The notes beneath the pieces are model-generated. The model was not told where the DNA came from and searched no databases. It saw only the letters and a program-made list of their open reading frames with translations. The translations under genes were made by a program, and so were the position numbers. 44,799 bases of DNA from Bacillota bacterium (GTDB lineage Bacteria; Bacillota; UBA994; UBA5500): the NCBI GenBank assembly GCA_023436245.1, contig JAEZJZ010000031.1, positions 1 through 44,799 on the forward strand, given 5' to 3'. Below, one piece after another: positions 24,691-32,527 of this stretch (position 1 is its first letter; each line of letters begins with the position of its first letter).

Positions 24691-25272
24691 TCAGGATTCT
24701 TTTGTTGGTGGTGTCAGAATTCTGGCTAGCGCACGGCGAGCTCGGTCGCTCCATCGGCGCAACGGTCGCGTCAACCAACCCCCAAAGGTATGTACCTGAC
24801 GGGCAATCCACCCAAGCAGAAGCAACACGGGACTGAGCAGAAAAGTCACCACCCGCCAGAGAGGCCGCACTAACCAGCGCACAAGCATTCTGTACGGCCA
24901 GAGCACCACCTTCAGACCAACATCCAACGCGCGGCTCAGCCAGTCTGCGACGCGATTAACTGCGCGCATTAATCGGTAAATAATGATATACCAGGCTGAC
25001 GCCAGACGTTTGCTGAATAGCCAAAAATAGAAGCTGGCGCCAGCCACAATGCTGACGAAGACGTGATATCTGACTTCGCCTGCGTTAGTCCGAAGCAGCA
25101 GGACAAAGATCCAGATGGCGTAGACCAACCAGAACAACAGATCGCAGACTACAGTCATGATGCGACCGGGATTGCTGAGGCGGCGCAGTACCCGATAGAG
25201 ATCAAAGGCCAGGCCAAACGCAAAGCCTGCCAGGCAGAGCAGAACTGCGCTGAGAGCCTGAGTTAGCGGCAT
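24691..25272 (-). CDS. yabQ: Spore cortex biosynthesis protein YabQ
   Basis: 193 residues, with hydrophobic segments at about 5-24, 37-62 and 70-90, then a long amphipathic, Arg/Trp-rich region with further hydrophobic stretches (LLSPVLLLLGWIA). Family members localise to forespore membranes and are needed for cortex formation. The start at 25272 has GGAGGTG seven bases upstream; the in-frame extension at 25296 does not. It follows yabP after a 113-base gap that holds a hairpin. Confidence 0.88.
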   Translation of the reverse strand: MPLTQALSAVLLCLAGFAFGLAFDLYRVLRRLSNPGRIMTVVCDLLFWLVYAIWIFVLLLRTNAGEVRYHVFVSIVAGASFYFWLFSKRLASAWYIIIYRLMRAVNRVADWLSRALDVGLKVVLWPYRMLVRWLVRPLWRVVTFLLSPVLLLLGWIARQVHTFGGWLTRPLRRWSDRARRALARILTPPTKES

Positions 25273-25329
25273 GGGACACCTCCGAGACTCCTGCATTATA
25301 TGCAGAAGTGAGTGATCAGGTGAATGATG

Positions 25330-25362
25330 AACAGGGACCTTAGGCTGCCTAAGATCCCTGTT
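25330..25362 (-). other. Stem-loop in the yabP-yabQ gap
   Basis: AACAGGGA...TTAGG/CCTAA...TCCCTGTT forms a nearly continuous stem of about 13 pairs. It lies between two genes that are normally co-expressed. Without a T-tract it may be an attenuator, a weak terminator or an RNA-processing site. Confidence 0.45.
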
Positions 25363-25385
25363 TGCACCTGGTGCGGCCAGGCAAA

Positions 25386-25682
25386 CTACTTGAACAGCCG
25401 GTCAAAGAGAGTCTTGCGCTTGGCGCGAGCGGATCCAACCGGACCGTCCTCCAGGTAGTCAACTGTCTTGATCACGCCTTCGATGGAGAGAAAGCCTTCG
25501 TCGAGACTCAGCTGTTTGATGTGCAGATCTTCCCCTCGAATGCCCATCATTCCGAGATCGGTCTCAAGGATGATCTCTCGGTCGTCAAAGCTGTCCACGT
25601 GGATTACGCCTTCCACAGTGGCCTGTTCGCGACTGGTGACAACTATCCGATGCAGGTGTTGCTCTTGGCTGGTATTGGTCAT
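25386..25682 (-). CDS. yabP: Sporulation protein YabP
   Basis: 98 residues, single YabP/YqfC-type domain. The conserved segments are EGVIHVDSFDDREIILETDLGMMGIRG and the downstream LHIKQLSLDEGFLSIEG. YabP is made in the mother cell and is required for spore cortex formation in Bacillus. The ATG at 25682 has AGGGGAAGGGG just upstream. Divergent from the DUF1003 gene across 133 bases. I could not identify a convincing sigma-E promoter there. Confidence 0.93.
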   Translation of the reverse strand: MTNTSQEQHLHRIVVTSREQATVEGVIHVDSFDDREIILETDLGMMGIRGEDLHIKQLSLDEGFLSIEGVIKTVDYLEDGPVGSARAKRKTLFDRLFK

Positions 25683-25815
25683 TTTCTTCCCCTTCCCCTG
25701 GCCGAACTCGCCCAATTCTGTTAGAGGCTTATGTGCAAATGGGCAAGCTTAGAACAGATTTTGTCCAAGTGAACGGGGTAAGCTAGTGATTACAGAAGAT
25801 GAGAGGAGGGCTTCT

Positions 25816-26235
25816 ATGGCCAGAAACGTCAACGATGAGCTCAAGCAGGGCGAAGGCATTGGCGACCGGATAGCGGGAAAGATCGCATCATTCGGAGGCA
25901 GTTGGGCATTCATCATCATCTTCGTTTTGGTCATCGGCGCCTATATGTTGCTGAACACAGGCCTCTTCGGCTTCACGATCTTTGACTGCTACCCTTATGT
26001 CTTCCTCAACCTGATTCTCGCCTGCATAGCCGCACTGCAGGCGCCAATGATCATGATGACGCAAAACCGCGAGATGAAACGGGATCGCCTGCGCGCTGAG
26101 CAAGACTACGAGGTGAACGTGCGGGCTGAACAGGAGATCCAGGATGTGCAGGAGCACCTGCACCGCATGGAAGACCGCCTCGCTTGGCTGATGCAGGAAC
26201 TGAAGGAGCTGCGGGAATCCAACCGCAAACAGTAA
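25816..26235 (+). CDS. DUF1003 membrane protein
   Basis: 139 residues. The N-terminal GDRIAGKIASFGGSWAFI motif leads into TM1 (about 30-48); TM2 (about 60-82) contains CYPYVFLNLILACIAALQAP, followed by the IMMTQNREMKRDRLRAEQDYEVN signature and a C-terminal coiled coil. This is the DUF1003 family, of unknown function. Start at 25816: GAGAGGAGG is six bases upstream. One of only three plus-strand genes here, it interrupts the yabP-rqcP neighbourhood and is followed by 1.2 kb of repeats. Confidence 0.9.
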   Translation: MARNVNDELKQGEGIGDRIAGKIASFGGSWAFIIIFVLVIGAYMLLNTGLFGFTIFDCYPYVFLNLILACIAALQAPMIMMTQNREMKRDRLRAEQDYEVNVRAEQEIQDVQEHLHRMEDRLAWLMQELKELRESNRKQ

Positions 26236-26245
26236 AGCGCTGGCG

Positions 26246-26361
26246 TGGGGCGATGGGGACGGACCTTTTTGCCCCAGGTGATTGCGCCTTGCCCACCGCG
26301 CCATGGGGCGATGGGGACGGACCTTTTTGCCCCAGGTGATTGCGCCTTGCCCACCGCGCCA
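26246..26361. repeat. Identical 58-bp tandem repeat with GGGGACGGACCTTTTT core
   Basis: Two identical 58-bp units (26246-26303 and 26304-26361). Each contains TGGGGC...GCCCCA as a stem enclosing GATGGGGACGGACCTTTTT, then a GATTGCGCCTTGCCCACCG tail. The first hairpin may also end transcription of the DUF1003 gene. The core recurs at 9235-9251, and in variant form at 13728-13737 (complement strand) and 43457-43468. Confidence 0.85.
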
Positions 26362-26416
26362 TGCTACCAGGCTGGTCGCTAGGCCAGGCAACCGGGACGG
26401 CCCTCTTCGCTTCACC

Positions 26417-27226
26417 CCGCGCCGTTCTGTCAGGCTGGTCGCGCCGCCCCACGTGTCTGCCACTTTGGAATAATGAAATGACCTCGCCTCGGCCGGAGTC
26501 CAGCAACGGCGCGCGGGCGCCGTTCCATATGCCTTCGGCGCTCGTGCCTTTGTTCCATGAAGACTCCCAACGCGCAGCGCATCCAACACCTATCGTGACA
26601 AGCCCTCGCGTTGATCGCCGCGCCGTTCTGTCAGGCTGGTCGCGCCACCCCGCCTGGCTGCCATTAGTGCAATGAAATGAGCTCACCTCGGCCGGGGTCC
26701 AGCAAAACTCGCCGCCGGCTCGCTCATCGATCAACGCGTTGCAGCAGTATCCGATGAAGCTGAAGTCAGGTTCATGCGCTTGGGGCGGCTCAGACAGTTG
26801 CTGGACCTGTTCCGGCCTCGCTCGCTCATCTGATTTGGGGCGGCCAACGCGTGGCTTGCGCGAACCAAGCCTGCCTTCCGGCGCTTCTCTCGGGGGAATG
26901 CTGGCCACTGCACCCTATCAACCTGCAAGCAGCAAGCGATGGCTTCGCTCGGTTCCTAGCTATGGGTACGCGCAGGCTTGTGAGGGCAAGGGGTAGGCGC
27001 CACAAACAAGCGACAAGTTGGCGGCAAATCCAATAAGAGGAGCGAGGAGGCGAAGGGAACAGCGGCAGCAACCGACACCGGAACATATGTAGACAGCGGC
27101 TACCCCGATACACACTACCCGCCCCGTAAACACCTTCGCCTGCGCAGGATTTGCTGCCGCCCCTTCGCCGACGAGCTCATTCAAAAATTGCCACGCAGGC
27201 GCGGTTTGTGCGCCTCACCCCGCTGC
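26417..27226. repeat. Long mosaic non-coding repeat, copy A
   Basis: This region matches 42730-43441 in blocks. The opening module (GCCGTTCTGTCAGGCTGGTC ... CCGGGGTCCAGCAA) occurs twice here (26420 and 26620) and once in copy B. A long block beginning CTCAGACAGTTGCTGGACC (26788) runs to about 27015. A terminal structured block runs from about 27034 to 27226: GGCGAAGGG-aaca-GCGGCAGCA (27049-27070) pairs with TGCTGCCGC-CCCTTCGCC (27152-27169), 18 bp with one 4-base bulge. Frames through it give only low-quality reading frames. The whole gap 26236-27417 contains no convincing gene. Confidence 0.75.
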
Positions 27227-27253
27227 CACTCGCGGCCGCTGGGACCAGAACAG

Positions 27254-27277
27254 ACTCTTCGTTGCACTCAGAGTGAC
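27254..27277. repeat. Diverged TTCGCTGCGCTCAGGATGACA-type repeat
   Basis: ACTCTTCGTTGCACTCAGAGTGACA resembles the copy at 39229-39251 (ATCCTTCGCTGCGCTCAGGATGACA), with paired substitutions in the short arms (ACTC..GAGT here versus ATCC..GGAT there). The arms are therefore conserved as a dyad rather than as a sequence. Confidence 0.55.
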
Positions 27278-27354
27278 AGTCCGTCCGGAGGGGGCGCGCG
27301 CCACGCAAAGTGACAGGCCGAGGCCATGCACCCAATATAGTGATAACGCACGAA

Positions 27355-27389
27355 GAGGCGACAATCGGCTATCTACCGGTTGTCGCCTC
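27355..27389 (-). terminator. Hairpin downstream of spoIID
   Basis: GAGGCGACAA...TTGTCGCCTC, 10 bp extended inward by CGG/CCG, about 28 bases after the spoIID stop. The following minus-strand bases (TTCGTGCG) are weakly T-rich. Confidence 0.5.
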
Positions 27390-27417
27390 GCGCTATTATC
27401 TGCGTTAGCGCTCCACA

Positions 27418-28389
27418 CTACTCCCAAATCTTGTGGATGTTAATGTTCTGGTAGTAGGCTTTGACGATGTCCTCGGCCTTCTGTCCCTGTTCGGCTCTGC
27501 CTTTAGCCCCCCACTGCGACATGCCGACTCCATGACCATATCCCTTGCCTTTGAAGGTCACCCTGTCGCCTTTGACAATGATGGATTCAATCAGGGTAGA
27601 ACGCATCTTGGTGGAGCCGACGGCCAGCCGGAAAGCCGGGCCAGAGACGACGGCGGAACCGATGCCGAACTTGGTGGCTCTTCCGGAAGCGCCACGTTCC
27701 ACAATCTGAATGTTGTTGAAGTCGCCCACGGTCGGACCAACCTTCTGCACAGCCTTCTTGACTTCGGCCTTGCTGAAGCTGGCGGTCCAAGTGCGTTGCT
27801 CTTCCGGGGCAGCTTGCTGGCTGATCGCGTCCTCCACCGGCACCACATAGGGTGTTGGCTCTTTGTCAAAGCCCAGGCCCTCCATGGCGTCTGCCGTCAA
27901 TCCTCCGGAGTTGGCGTGAAACCACGCCCGAATGAACTGACCATTCTGGGCCGCCACCTCGCCCCGGGTGCGCTGCACCGCCTCTCTCACGCGATCGTTG
28001 ATGCGGCTGGCATCATAAGCCTGAAACTCTTCGATGTCTGAGGAGGCGTCTGCCTTGCGACTCGGCACCCCGCCCTCCTTGGCGATCTTCTGCAGGGTGA
28101 AGGTGCGAGCCAGAATTGCCTGGGCAGCCAACGCCTCCATCGGCCAACTCGGCTCCATTTCGGCTGCCACCACACCAGCTATGTAGTCCTCGAACTTCAT
28201 CTCCTTGACCTCTTTGGTATCCTTCATGTAGACCTTGAGCGTCGGTTCCTTGTTGGCACCGCGAGAAATCTGCTGCGGTATTGCCGGGACGCCACCGCCC
28301 GGAGTGGGCCTGCGCTGCGGCGAGCAGGCCTGCAGGCAGAGCAGCGCAATAAGCAGTACAGGTAACAGCCAAGTCAATCGTCTTTTCAT
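27418..28389 (-). CDS. spoIID: SpoIID/LytB-domain lipoprotein
   Basis: 323 residues. N-terminal lipoprotein signal with lipobox LQAC (C22). The SpoIID domain carries the catalytic-glutamate segment VVAAEMEPSWPMEALAAQA (E77/E79), a HANSGG motif at 158-163 and GYGHGVGMSQWGAKG near 284. SpoIID is a lytic transglycosylase that degrades denuded glycan during engulfment with SpoIIM and SpoIIP. A lipoprotein anchor and this location next to rqcP differ from Bacillus spoIID, so it may be a paralogue. The ATG at 28389 has GGAGG eight bases upstream. Confidence 0.88.
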   Translation of the reverse strand: MKRRLTWLLPVLLIALLCLQACSPQRRPTPGGGVPAIPQQISRGANKEPTLKVYMKDTKEVKEMKFEDYIAGVVAAEMEPSWPMEALAAQAILARTFTLQKIAKEGGVPSRKADASSDIEEFQAYDASRINDRVREAVQRTRGEVAAQNGQFIRAWFHANSGGLTADAMEGLGFDKEPTPYVVPVEDAISQQAAPEEQRTWTASFSKAEVKKAVQKVGPTVGDFNNIQIVERGASGRATKFGIGSAVVSGPAFRLAVGSTKMRSTLIESIIVKGDRVTFKGKGYGHGVGMSQWGAKGRAEQGQKAEDIVKAYYQNINIHKIWE

Positions 28390-28473
28390 CCGTTCGGCCT
28401 CCGTTTCGCTTGAGTCTCGAGTTTAGTCTCTCCAGATTTCGGCCTTGCTTACGGATGAAAAACCTACCCGCCC

Positions 28474-28731
28474 CTAAAGAGCGCGGATATCGTCGATGAC
28501 CACGAACATGCTGTCGGCCTCTTCTTTGCGCATGCTTTCGGCCAGACGTTCCACGCGAACGCGCAAACGGCGTTGGCCAAAATCTATGGTCAAAATATCG
28601 CCAATTTTCAACTCACTGCTCGCCTTGGCAGGCCGCTCGTTCAGGGCAATTCTACCCTGATCGCAAACTTCCTTGGCCAAAGTGCGGCGCTTGATTAGGC
28701 GGGAGACCTTGAGGTACTTGTCCAAACGCAT
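28474..28731 (-). CDS. rqcP: S4-domain RNA-binding protein RqcP (YabO/Hsp15 family)
   Basis: 85 residues, almost entirely an S4 domain: MRLDKYLKVSRLIKRRTLAKE and the GRIALNERPAKASSELKIGD segment are diagnostic. RqcP works with RqcH in ribosome-associated quality control, binding 50S subunits with stalled peptidyl-tRNA and aiding alanine tailing. The AGGTGAG ribosome site is close to the ATG at 28731. Located between HU and spoIID, as expected for yabO. Confidence 0.93.
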   Translation of the reverse strand: MRLDKYLKVSRLIKRRTLAKEVCDQGRIALNERPAKASSELKIGDILTIDFGQRRLRVRVERLAESMRKEEADSMFVVIDDIRAL

Positions 28732-28754
28732 TTTCTTCTCACCTACCCCCTGGA

Positions 28755-28785
28755 CAAAAAATCAGGCCCGTTGCCGAACCTGATT
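28755..28785 (-). terminator. Terminator between HU and rqcP
   Basis: AATCAGG (28760-28766) and CCTGATT (28779-28785) form a 7-bp stem with a 12-base loop, followed on the minus strand by TTTTTG. It may partially uncouple abundant HU mRNA from rqcP. Confidence 0.75.
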
Positions 28786-28805
28786 CTGTGCTTATGTAGC
28801 TTGTC

Positions 28806-29078
28806 CTACTTGACCATGTCCTTCAGAACTTTGCCAGCCTTGAAAACAGGGACTTTGGCTGCGTCAATGGTGATCTCCTCACCGGTGCCAGGATTGCGCC
28901 CTTTGCGCTCGGCGCGCTCCCTGGTCTCAAAGGTTCCGAAACCTACCAGTTGCACCTTGTCGCCTGCCTGCAGCGACTCCTGCACGGCATCAACGAAAGA
29001 ATCCAAGGCAGCTTCCGCCTGCTTCTTGTTCAAACCCGACTTCTCAGCCATTTTGCTAACCAAATCAGCCTTCTTCAT
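28806..29078 (-). CDS. hup: DNA-binding protein HU
   Basis: 90 residues, exact HU length. The signature GFGTFETRERAERKGRNPGTGE (about 46-67) forms the DNA-binding beta-arms, and the N-terminal helices begin MKKADLVSKMAEKSGL. Histone-like protein that bends and compacts DNA. The ATG at 29078 has AGGAGG nine bases upstream; a TTG one codon earlier is unlikely. It lies between mazG and rqcP. Confidence 0.97.
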   Translation of the reverse strand: MKKADLVSKMAEKSGLNKKQAEAALDSFVDAVQESLQAGDKVQLVGFGTFETRERAERKGRNPGTGEEITIDAAKVPVFKAGKVLKDMVK

Positions 29079-29191
29079 CAATATAAACCTCCTTTAGCTA
29101 AGCTGTGACACCGATTACCACGATTCGACAGGATTATTGCCAAGTCCTCTTTTTCGGGCTTAGTTTCTCGCCGGAAAGGCCAATAATTCTT

Positions 29192-30649
29192 TCATCGCCG
29201 GTGTTTGGCCTCTTCCCACCAGCGATCCAGCTCCTCCAGTGAGTAATCTGTCAGCGGACGACCTGCCCGTTCCGCCTGTTGCTCGATGTACGCAAAGCGA
29301 CGGCGGAACTTGCTCACCGTGGCCAGCAAGGCGGCCTCCGGTTCGATGCCGTGGAAGCGAGCCACGTTCACCACCGCAAAGAGCAAATCGCCCAACTCCT
29401 CCTGCTGTGACGGCACATCGGCAGACAAGACCGCCTGTTCGAACTCTGCCGTCTCCTCTTTGACCTTCTGCCAGGCTCCGCCCACATCCGGCCAATCAAA
29501 GCCGACAGTGGCAGCCTTCTGCTGCAACTTGAAAGCCTGCAGCAAGCCCGGCATGTTCTTGGGCACTCTGTCCAAAAGCGAACTCGTCGGGGTACCGGCT
29601 CTCTCCTGGGCTTTGATTTCCTGCCAGTTGCGCAAGACATCAGCAGAGGACTGCACGATGGTATCAGCAAAGACGTGAGGATGGCGGCGCCGCATTTTCT
29701 CCACGATCAGCTGCGTAGGCAGCCGCATGTCAAAATCCCCATTCTCCTTTGCTACCTGTGCATGGAAGACCACCTGCAGTAGTAAGTCTCCCAACTCATC
29801 AGCCAACTTATGCATGTCCTGTTGGTCGATGGCTTCCAGTACCTCATAGGCCTCTTCCAGCAGATACGGCTTAAGAGAGAAGTGGTCCTGCTCCCGGTCC
29901 CAGGGGCATCCTTCGGGAGCACGCAGCCTCTCCATAACCTGCAGCAACTCCTCCAGCAGACGCCCTGCCGTCCTCGCCTCTGGACAAGCAGGCACGAACA
30001 GGCTAGTCAGGTGGTCCGGTTCGCGGTGATCAAGCTGCCAGAGCGGAATCTGCTCAGTCGTCACAGCGTCGGTGCCAGCCTGGCGCACAAGGGTGATCTC
30101 CCATTCTGCCGGATACAGTTCCAGCAGGCGGAGCTTCAACTCACCAGCCACCAGACGATCATAAAGCTGCAGGTAGATAGTTGGCCAGGAGGGATTGAGA
30201 TCCAGCCCGTCAGCATCGAGTGCGTCCGCAACTAAGAGACCATTCCCAGGGTCATGCCCCACCGCCTGATAGATCGCTTCCAGGCTACTCATGCTGCTCT
30301 GCAGCCGCACAACCACGCCTTGCCCCGGCGGACGATTGAGCAGTTCGCGCACGGTACGCTCAGCGACCAGCGGATGCCCTGGAACTGCATAGACAACCCG
30401 GGAATGCTGCTCCAGCATCTGCTGCAGACGTTGCCAAATCGCCTCATAAACCTGATCAAAGGTGGGCAACGCCTGGTACAGGTCATCGCAACTCTCCCAA
30501 GCAATGCCCTGCTCTGTGAGCAGTGACGCAAGCGGGTGGTGGGATGTGCGCAGAAGAAGCGGGGCACCGCTCGCAAGCACTCGCCATGCGCCAAGGCTTA
30601 CCTGTTCGCGGCTACCTGGTCCCAGTCCAACAATCACGAGTTCTGTCAT
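29192..30649 (-). CDS. mazG: Tetrapyrrole methylase / MazG fusion (YabN-like nucleotide pyrophosphohydrolase)
   Basis: 485 residues. The N-terminal TP-methylase domain (about 1-215; GLGPGS at 8-13, VYAVPGHPL near 86) is joined to a tandem MazG domain. First MazG half: CPWDREQ, EEAYEVLEAID and ELGDLLLQVVFHA. Second half: KEETAEFEQAV and EELGDLLFAVVNVARF. MazG hydrolyses non-canonical or excess NTPs; the methylase domain's substrate is unknown. It starts two bases after the spoVB stop. This fusion and position are typical of YabN in spore-formers. Confidence 0.95.
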   Translation of the reverse strand: MTELVIVGLGPGSREQVSLGAWRVLASGAPLLLRTSHHPLASLLTEQGIAWESCDDLYQALPTFDQVYEAIWQRLQQMLEQHSRVVYAVPGHPLVAERTVRELLNRPPGQGVVVRLQSSMSSLEAIYQAVGHDPGNGLLVADALDADGLDLNPSWPTIYLQLYDRLVAGELKLRLLELYPAEWEITLVRQAGTDAVTTEQIPLWQLDHREPDHLTSLFVPACPEARTAGRLLEELLQVMERLRAPEGCPWDREQDHFSLKPYLLEEAYEVLEAIDQQDMHKLADELGDLLLQVVFHAQVAKENGDFDMRLPTQLIVEKMRRRHPHVFADTIVQSSADVLRNWQEIKAQERAGTPTSSLLDRVPKNMPGLLQAFKLQQKAATVGFDWPDVGGAWQKVKEETAEFEQAVLSADVPSQQEELGDLLFAVVNVARFHGIEPEAALLATVSKFRRRFAYIEQQAERAGRPLTDYSLEELDRWWEEAKHRR

Positions 30650-30651
30650 GA

Positions 30652-32274
30652 TTAATCCTCCACAATCAGATGAAGTCTGAGCAACAGGCGAGCCAGCGGC
30701 CGGCCAATCTTGGGTATGGCCATCATCTCGCGAGCGGTGAGCGAACCGGTCAAGAGCACCAAAATACCGTAGACGAACATGGCCAATGAGATGGCAATGA
30801 GGGTGGATAAGTTGCTGGAAAGGCTCATGGAGAGCCAGCGGAAACTATATAGCGCCACAACACCCATGCCGGCCGTGGCCAGCAACGGACGCAGGAAGAC
30901 CTTACCAAGACTGATGGAAATGCCAGACACGCGCCGCATGGCCAAGAAGTTCAAGGTGGATGAAACCGTAAAGCCAAGAACCGTCGCCAATGCCGACCCC
31001 TGAATGTTCAGAGAGGGAATAGCCGTCAGAAAGTATGTGCTGACCAACTTCACCAGCGCGCCGATGAACAGGTTCACCACCGGCACGTGGGTCCGGCCCA
31101 ACCCCTGCAAGACGCCGGAGGTCGTCTGCTGGATAGCCAGGAAAGCTATGGCGATAGCGAGAACTGCCATGGGGCGACCTACGCCCGGACCACTGACCGG
31201 TCCGTAGAGCAAGGTGCTGATGGGGGTAGCGAGCACTGACAAACCCACGGCTGCCGGCAAGTTGAACAGCATCGCCAGTTTCAGCGAGAGGCTGGAGCGC
31301 TGTTGCATCACTTGTTTCCGGCCTAGCGACATCGCCTCCGCGATGGATGGAATCAAGCTGGCTACCAAAGCGACTGTGAACATCTGCGGCAGGTTGACGA
31401 GCGGGGTCGCCATGCCGGAGAGCTGCCCGTAGAGGCTAGTTGCTTCTGGCTGGGTGAAACCGGCGGACAGGAGCCTTCTGGGCACCACCGCGGCATCAAT
31501 CAACTGCATCAACGGCATCACAACGGCGCCGATGGTGATCGGAACGGCGAGGGCAGCGAACTCTCGCACTACCCGACTCGGGCGTTCAAAGTGACTTTGA
31601 TCGCGTTTCATGTTGCGGGCGATCACGGGGGTGAGCCGTCGGTAGGCGAAGAACAGCACCATCAGGCCCATCAGCCCGCCCAGGGAGACGCCGGAAGAGA
31701 TTCCGCCCGCCACCAGGGCCTCGGAGCGCCCGCCCTTGAGCAAAACCAGGCCTAAGCCTAACGCCACGCCAACGCGTACGACCTGCTCCAGCATCTGACC
31801 CAATGCATAAGGCGTTAGTCTCTGTAGCCCTTGGAAATAGCCTCGCAACGCTGACACCAGTGAAATGATCACGATGGCTGGCGCCATGGCTAGGAGTGAC
31901 CAAAGGGCCCTCTCATCGCCAAGCACATTTCGCACCAAGTAGGGTGCGGTCAAGGTGAGCAACAGCGTCAGCAACAGGCCAAGGATCCCCATGGACAACA
32001 GTGCAAGCCGAAACACCTGCTGGGCCGCCTTGTACTTCCGCAAAGCTAATCGTTCAGCCACCATTTTGGCGATGGCAATGGGTGGCCCCGTGGTAGAAAC
32101 TGCGAGCAAGGTTGAATAGATTGGATAGGCCATCTGATAGAGACCGGTAATCTCCTCACCAGCTATCCGGGCGAGCGGAATGCGATAGACGGCCCCGAGG
32201 GCCCGGACGAAGATGCCAGCGACGCTGAGAATGGCCGCATTCTTGATAAAGCGATTGTCATCGCGTTCGCCCAT
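30652..32274 (-). CDS. SpoVB-family polysaccharide/lipid flippase (YabM-like)
   Basis: 540 residues, about 14 TM helices, MOP/MATE-like fold. The opening RFIKNAAILSVAGIFVRALGAVYRIPLARIAG and the GLYQMAYPIYS segment are typical of the SpoVB/MurJ-related family that flips lipid-linked precursors. The start at 32274 has AGGAGGAGG eight bases upstream, preferred over an in-frame codon at 32313. By position (spoVT-yabM-yabN) it is the YabM orthologue; substrate lipid II or another lipid-linked glycan is inference. Confidence 0.9.
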   Translation of the reverse strand: MGERDDNRFIKNAAILSVAGIFVRALGAVYRIPLARIAGEEITGLYQMAYPIYSTLLAVSTTGPPIAIAKMVAERLALRKYKAAQQVFRLALLSMGILGLLLTLLLTLTAPYLVRNVLGDERALWSLLAMAPAIVIISLVSALRGYFQGLQRLTPYALGQMLEQVVRVGVALGLGLVLLKGGRSEALVAGGISSGVSLGGLMGLMVLFFAYRRLTPVIARNMKRDQSHFERPSRVVREFAALAVPITIGAVVMPLMQLIDAAVVPRRLLSAGFTQPEATSLYGQLSGMATPLVNLPQMFTVALVASLIPSIAEAMSLGRKQVMQQRSSLSLKLAMLFNLPAAVGLSVLATPISTLLYGPVSGPGVGRPMAVLAIAIAFLAIQQTTSGVLQGLGRTHVPVVNLFIGALVKLVSTYFLTAIPSLNIQGSALATVLGFTVSSTLNFLAMRRVSGISISLGKVFLRPLLATAGMGVVALYSFRWLSMSLSSNLSTLIAISLAMFVYGILVLLTGSLTAREMMAIPKIGRPLARLLLRLHLIVED

Positions 32275-32322
32275 AGCAATAACCTCCTCCTTCGGAGATG
32301 AATAGTTGACCATATCCTACCT

Positions 32323-32332
32323 ATTATAGCAC
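32323..32332 (-). promoter_or_regulatory. Possible extended -10 promoter of spoVB-mazG
   Basis: GTGCTATAAT on the minus strand: TATAAT at 32328-32323 with the TGn extension, about 50 bases before the start codon. No good -35 was found. Confidence 0.4.
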
Positions 32333-32373
32333 GGGCAAGTTCATGTGTACTCGGCCAAAAGAATGGCCCTGCG

Positions 32374-32403
32374 ACAAGAAAGAGGTAGCCTGATGGCTAC
32401 CTC
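32374..32403 (-). terminator. Rho-independent terminator of spoVT
   Basis: GAGGTAGCC (32382-32390) and GGCTACCTC (32395-32403) form a 9-bp stem with a 4-base loop, followed on the minus strand by TTTCTTGTC. It lies about 125 bases after the spoVT stop. The 253-base gap otherwise shows only the spoVB promoter region. Confidence 0.75.
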
Positions 32404-32527
32404 CGCTTTGCGGCAAACAACCTAGTGCTTTGTCAACACAAGGACCACCATGCGGCATCAACTCTCAATCCAGTTGGTTCGGGGGGTCAAGAGACCCTCG
32501 CCTTATGACTAGAGGCTTGGCGCCTTG

